From Deltaproteobacteria bacterium (lineage in GTDB: Bacteria > Desulfobacterota_B > Binatia > UBA9968): a DNA stretch of 7,558 nt. Below, piece after piece: positions 5,526 to 7,558 of the stretch. Where the stretch lies: contig VBKY01000165.1 in NCBI GenBank assembly GCA_005879255.1, forward strand, positions 1 to 7,558, given 5' to 3'. The stretch's first letter is position 1. Each line of letters opens with the position of its first letter. A program made the position numbers and the translations under genes. Below the pieces are notes generated by a model that made no database searches, was not told the origin of the DNA, and saw only the letters and a list, made by a program, of their open reading frames with translations.

Positions 5526-6101
5526 ATGAGTAGTCAAACGATGCAGGGCATAGTAGGAGTCTTCATCGCGATTGCGACGCTTCTCGCGGCTGCAGAGACG
5601 AATCCGGCCGAGATGGCGGAGCTGTTGCGAAAATTCGACCTCTCCACTTATCCTCGCGCCACGAAACCTCCAGAGTTCAATGCCCGCACAACCGACGGCC
5701 GGACCGTGTCCCTGGCTTCTCTGCAAGGCAAGGTTGTCGTTCTCAACTTCTGGGCTACGTGGTGTGCGGAGTGCCTTGAAGAGATGCCGGCCTTCGAACA
5801 ACTTCACAGAAAGTTTGCCGGGCAAGGGCTTACCGTTCTCGGAATTAACGCACGCGAAGGCATACCAGCCATTCTGAAGTATGGGAAGGAATTGGGATTA
5901 ACTTTCCCGCTGATTTTGGACTCAAAGGGAGAAATTAATTCCGCGTATGGAGTAGTCGGTCTGCCAACCACCTTTCTGATCGGTCGCGACGGTCAGGCCG
6001 TGGCGCGGGGCGTCGGACCGCGGGAGTGGGGAACTGCTCCGGCACGAACAATTGTCCAGACGCTTCTCGCTCAACCGGAGGCGAGAAACAAGGGCCGATG
6101 A
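5526..6101 (+). CDS. TlpA/ResA-type exported thioredoxin-like protein
   Basis: A 191-residue thioredoxin-fold protein of the redoxin/TlpA type. A short N-terminal hydrophobic stretch (9-23, IVGVFIAIATLLAAA) should export or anchor it, putting the active site in the periplasm. The redoxin domain begins near PPEFNARTTDGRTVSL (48-63). NFWATWCAEC (74-83) holds the active-site pair Cys80 and Cys83, and GLPTTFLI carries the cis-proline Pro147. Such proteins usually reduce disulfides or heme-ligating cysteines outside the cytoplasm, using electrons from CcdA/DsbD-type membrane proteins, none of which is seen here. AAGGA at 5519-5523 is close to the ATG, so a start at codon 6 (5541) is possible. It follows the selenoprotein by 76 bp on the same strand and is a plausible reductant for it, which is inference. 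All catalytic residues are present. Confidence 0.9.
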   Translation: MSSQTMQGIVGVFIAIATLLAAAETNPAEMAELLRKFDLSTYPRATKPPEFNARTTDGRTVSLASLQGKVVVLNFWATWCAECLEEMPAFEQLHRKFAGQGLTVLGINAREGIPAILKYGKELGLTFPLILDSKGEINSAYGVVGLPTTFLIGRDGQAVARGVGPREWGTAPARTIVQTLLAQPEARNKGR

Positions 6102-6139
6102 AATTTGCTCTCGCCAAATACTAATCACAAACACGCTTC

Positions 6140-6160
6140 GAGGATTGAGGATCGAGGATA
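6140..6160 (+). repeat. Three tandem 7-bp repeats GAGGATN
   Basis: GAGGATT, GAGGATC and GAGGATA follow each other without gaps in the spacer between the TlpA and NMT1-like genes. The rest of that 162-bp spacer shows no gene, no clear promoter and no terminator. Confidence 0.75.
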
Positions 6161-6251
6161 GAATTGGTTGAGTTGCTTAAAGCTGGGGGCTGCAAGTAAA
6201 CGGCTGTCCCCCTGTGTTCCTCAATTCGAAAATCCAAATTGTCGCCTTCCT

Positions 6252-6257
6252 AAGGAG
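6252..6257 (+). promoter_or_regulatory. Shine-Dalgarno of the NMT1-like gene
   Basis: AAGGAG lies 6 bases before ATG 6264. It selects that start over the longer in-frame opening at TTG 6168, whose extra 32 residues are unrelated to an export signal and would bury the twin-arginine motif. Confidence 0.8.
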
Positions 6258-6263
6258 ATTTCC

Positions 6264-7283
6264 ATGAACGACCGAAGAGAAGGCTGGAGCCGTAGAAAGT
6301 TTCTCAAAACCGCTGCGCTCGCCGGAAGTGGCGCGCTGTTCGGATCGCCCTCCGATTCACTTGCCGCCGAACCGCCGCCGGAGACGACGAGAATCAGGAT
6401 TCCGCAGATTCCCAGTACCTGTCGTAGCCCGGAGTGGGTGGCCGAAGAGTTGCTGCGCACCGAGGGCCTCACCGATGTCCAATACGTTCCGGTGCAAGGA
6501 ACCCAAGGCGTCGAGCGCGCGCTCGCCTCCGGTGAAGCGGACCTCGGCGGGCATTTCGCGGCGCCGGTCATTCTCCGCTTGGAGGCCGGCGATCCGGTCG
6601 TGATGTTGGGTGGAGAGCACGTCGGCTGCTTCGAGCTATTGGGCAGCGAGCGCATTCGAACCATACGCGACCTGAAAGGACGAGCGGTCGCCATACCCGC
6701 GCTCGACCCCAGTCCCTACGCGTTCCTCGCCAGCATGGTGTCATACGTCGGTCTAAATCCGAACAAAGACATCAACTGGGTCAAACATCGCGCCGGTGAG
6801 GCGATGCAACTTCTCGCCGACGGCAAGATCGACGCTTACCTCGGCTTCCCCACCGAGCCGCAGGAGTTTCGCGCGAAAAAGATCGGACGGGTCGTGGTCA
6901 ACAGCGCCGTGGACCGGCCGTGGGCTCAGTACTTCTGCTGCATGCTGGTGGGAAACCGGGAATTCGTTCGCAAGAACCCGGTCGCGACCAAGCGCGCGAT
7001 ACGCGCCATTCTCAAATCGGCTGAGATCTGCGCCGTTGCGCCCGAGAAAGTGGCTAAATCCATCATCGGCAAGGGCCTCTCCAAAAATTATGATTACGCC
7101 CTCGATGCGATAAAAAGTCTCCCCTATGGACGATGGCGTGAGTACGACGCCGAAGACACAGTCAGGTTCTGGGCGCTGCGTTTGCACGAAGCCGGCATGA
7201 TCAAATCGAGCCCGCAGAAGATCATCGCCCAGGGCACGGACTGGCGGTTTTGGAAAGAGCTTAAGAAAGAGTTGAAGGCGTGA
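6264..7283 (+). CDS. Tat-exported NMT1/THI5-like substrate-binding protein
   Basis: A 339-residue protein of the NMT1/SsuA-like class of periplasmic binding proteins. The N-terminus holds a twin-arginine signal (SRRKFLK at 9-15, then a mild hydrophobic stretch to about 27) with cleavage probable near residues 34-35 (SLAA). It should therefore be folded in the cytoplasm and exported by Tat. The mature part follows the family plan: an opening strand RIRIPQIP, a helix with WVAEELLRTEGL, then GVERALASGEADLGG as the first-lobe helix/strand. Next come the hinge segment DLKGRAVAIP and LLADGKIDAYLGFP in lobe two. Relatives bind aminopyrimidines, sulfonates, nitrate or aromatic compounds, so the ligand is open. 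Cys53 in the STC segment is conserved in the next gene. No permease or ATPase gene is present. A paralogue starts 73 bp downstream, suggesting local duplication. Confidence 0.88.
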   Translation: MNDRREGWSRRKFLKTAALAGSGALFGSPSDSLAAEPPPETTRIRIPQIPSTCRSPEWVAEELLRTEGLTDVQYVPVQGTQGVERALASGEADLGGHFAAPVILRLEAGDPVVMLGGEHVGCFELLGSERIRTIRDLKGRAVAIPALDPSPYAFLASMVSYVGLNPNKDINWVKHRAGEAMQLLADGKIDAYLGFPTEPQEFRAKKIGRVVVNSAVDRPWAQYFCCMLVGNREFVRKNPVATKRAIRAILKSAEICAVAPEKVAKSIIGKGLSKNYDYALDAIKSLPYGRWREYDAEDTVRFWALRLHEAGMIKSSPQKIIAQGTDWRFWKELKKELKA

Positions 7284-7291
7284 GACGTCCT

Positions 7292-7344
7292 CGTGGTCGT
7301 GATCGTGTTCGTGGCGAGCAAGAGGAACGAGAACCAGCACGATC
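7292..7344. repeat. Degenerate hexamer and inverted repeat between the two NMT1-like genes
   Basis: Four CGTGNN hexamers run head to tail at 7292-7315 (CGTGGT, CGTGAT, CGTGTT, CGTGGC). GATCGTG at 7301-7307 is answered by CACGATC at 7338-7344, a perfect 7-bp inverted pair with 30 bases between. With no T-run it is not a clear terminator. Similar simple repeats are common between genes in environmental genomes. Confidence 0.5.
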
Positions 7345-7356
7345 TATGAAGGTGCT

Positions 7357-7558
7357 ATGAGCAACCGAAAAAATAACGGCTGGAGCCGGAGACAGTTTTT
7401 GAGCACAGCGACGCTCGCCGGAGCCGGGACGTTCCTCGGTTTGCAACCCAAAGTTGTTGCCGCGGAGCCGCCGCTTGAGACAACGAAACTTCGGCTTCCG
7501 CAAAGTACCAGCACGTGTCAGGCCCCAGTATATGTAGCCGAAGAGCTGCTCCGAACGG
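7357..7558 (+). CDS. Second Tat-exported NMT1/THI5-like binding protein, N-terminal part (3' truncated by window)
   Basis: Sixty-seven codons are visible from ATG 7357 to the window edge with no stop. GAAGG (7348-7352) is a reasonable ribosome binding site 4 bases upstream. The protein opens with a twin-arginine signal, GWSRRQFLSTATLAGAG, with probable cleavage near VVAAE (33-37). The beginning of the mature domain, PPLETTKLRLPQSTSTC, then follows, with Cys54. It tracks the preceding gene closely: GWSRR-x-FL, LAG-x-G, AAEPP-x-ETT, STC and VAEELLRT occur in both at the same spacing. The pair are tandem paralogues and are likely co-expressed. Ligand unknown; the remainder lies outside the window. 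Confidence 0.85.
   Translation, partial: MSNRKNNGWSRRQFLSTATLAGAGTFLGLQPKVVAAEPPLETTKLRLPQSTSTCQAPVYVAEELLRT

Noticed and set aside
6185..6212. GGGGG...CCCCC inverted pair upstream of the NMT1-like gene
   Set aside because: It has only five pairs with an 18-base loop and no T-run. This is too weak to call a terminator or a regulatory hairpin.
6753..7340. 195-codon minus-strand open frame
   Set aside because: It is antisense to the NMT1-like gene, and the translated sequence shows no recognisable domain or start signal.
1072..7356. TPP riboswitch, considered because of the TenA and NMT1/THI5-like genes
   Set aside because: No spacer contains the conserved CTGAGA and ACCTGAT-type core with the expected arrangement. 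The CTGAGATCTG near 7020 is inside coding sequence.

Overview
All supported genes in this window lie on the plus strand. It appears to be a piece of chromosome from an uncultured soil or sediment bacterium. Stacked paralogous substrate-binding proteins without permeases, twin-arginine signals on NMT1-like proteins, and an apparent selenoprotein together resemble uncultured deltaproteobacterial or Binatota-type genomes. That placement is inferred from gene style; no marker gene is present.

Layout. Positions 1-392 hold the C-terminal part of an ABC_sub_bind-family periplasmic binding protein, opening with a perfect in-frame 27-bp tandem duplication. A TenA/PqqC-like protein (403-1071) follows, with its ribosome binding site touching the upstream stop codon. 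A non-coding stretch of about 350 bp (1072-1424) is made of short interspersed, imperfectly inverted repeats. Next is a large membrane histidine kinase (1425-3839; dCache-HAMP-GAF-HisKA-HATPase) and, 4 bp later, a full-length ABC_sub_bind protein (3844-4815). An exported peroxiredoxin-like gene (4892-5449) and an exported TlpA-type thioredoxin (5526-6101) come after it. The window ends with a Tat-exported NMT1/THI5-like binding protein (6264-7283) and the first 67 codons of a close paralogue (7357 to the edge).

Main discovery. The peroxiredoxin reading frame is interrupted by one in-frame TGA (5111-5113), located where the peroxidatic cysteine of peroxiredoxins should be (FYGADFAPT-TGA-AANL). 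Eighteen bases after it begins the loop of a perfect 7-bp GC-rich hairpin (5125-5143, loop AGGAA) that fits the bacterial SECIS pattern. The gene is therefore best read as one 185-residue selenoprotein with Sec at residue 74, exported, and with no cysteine at all. Two ordinary ORFs or a pseudogene are less likely. The adjacent TlpA-like protein (CAEC active site) is a plausible partner for its reduction.

How the genes may work together. The kinase and the binding protein next to it look like one sensory unit, in which the periplasmic protein could present a ligand to the kinase sensor domain; no response regulator is visible. TenA and the NMT1/THI5-like proteins both recall thiamine-pyrimidine metabolism by family, but no TPP riboswitch or thi gene is present, so substrates stay undetermined. 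No RNA genes, transposases or CRISPR arrays were seen.
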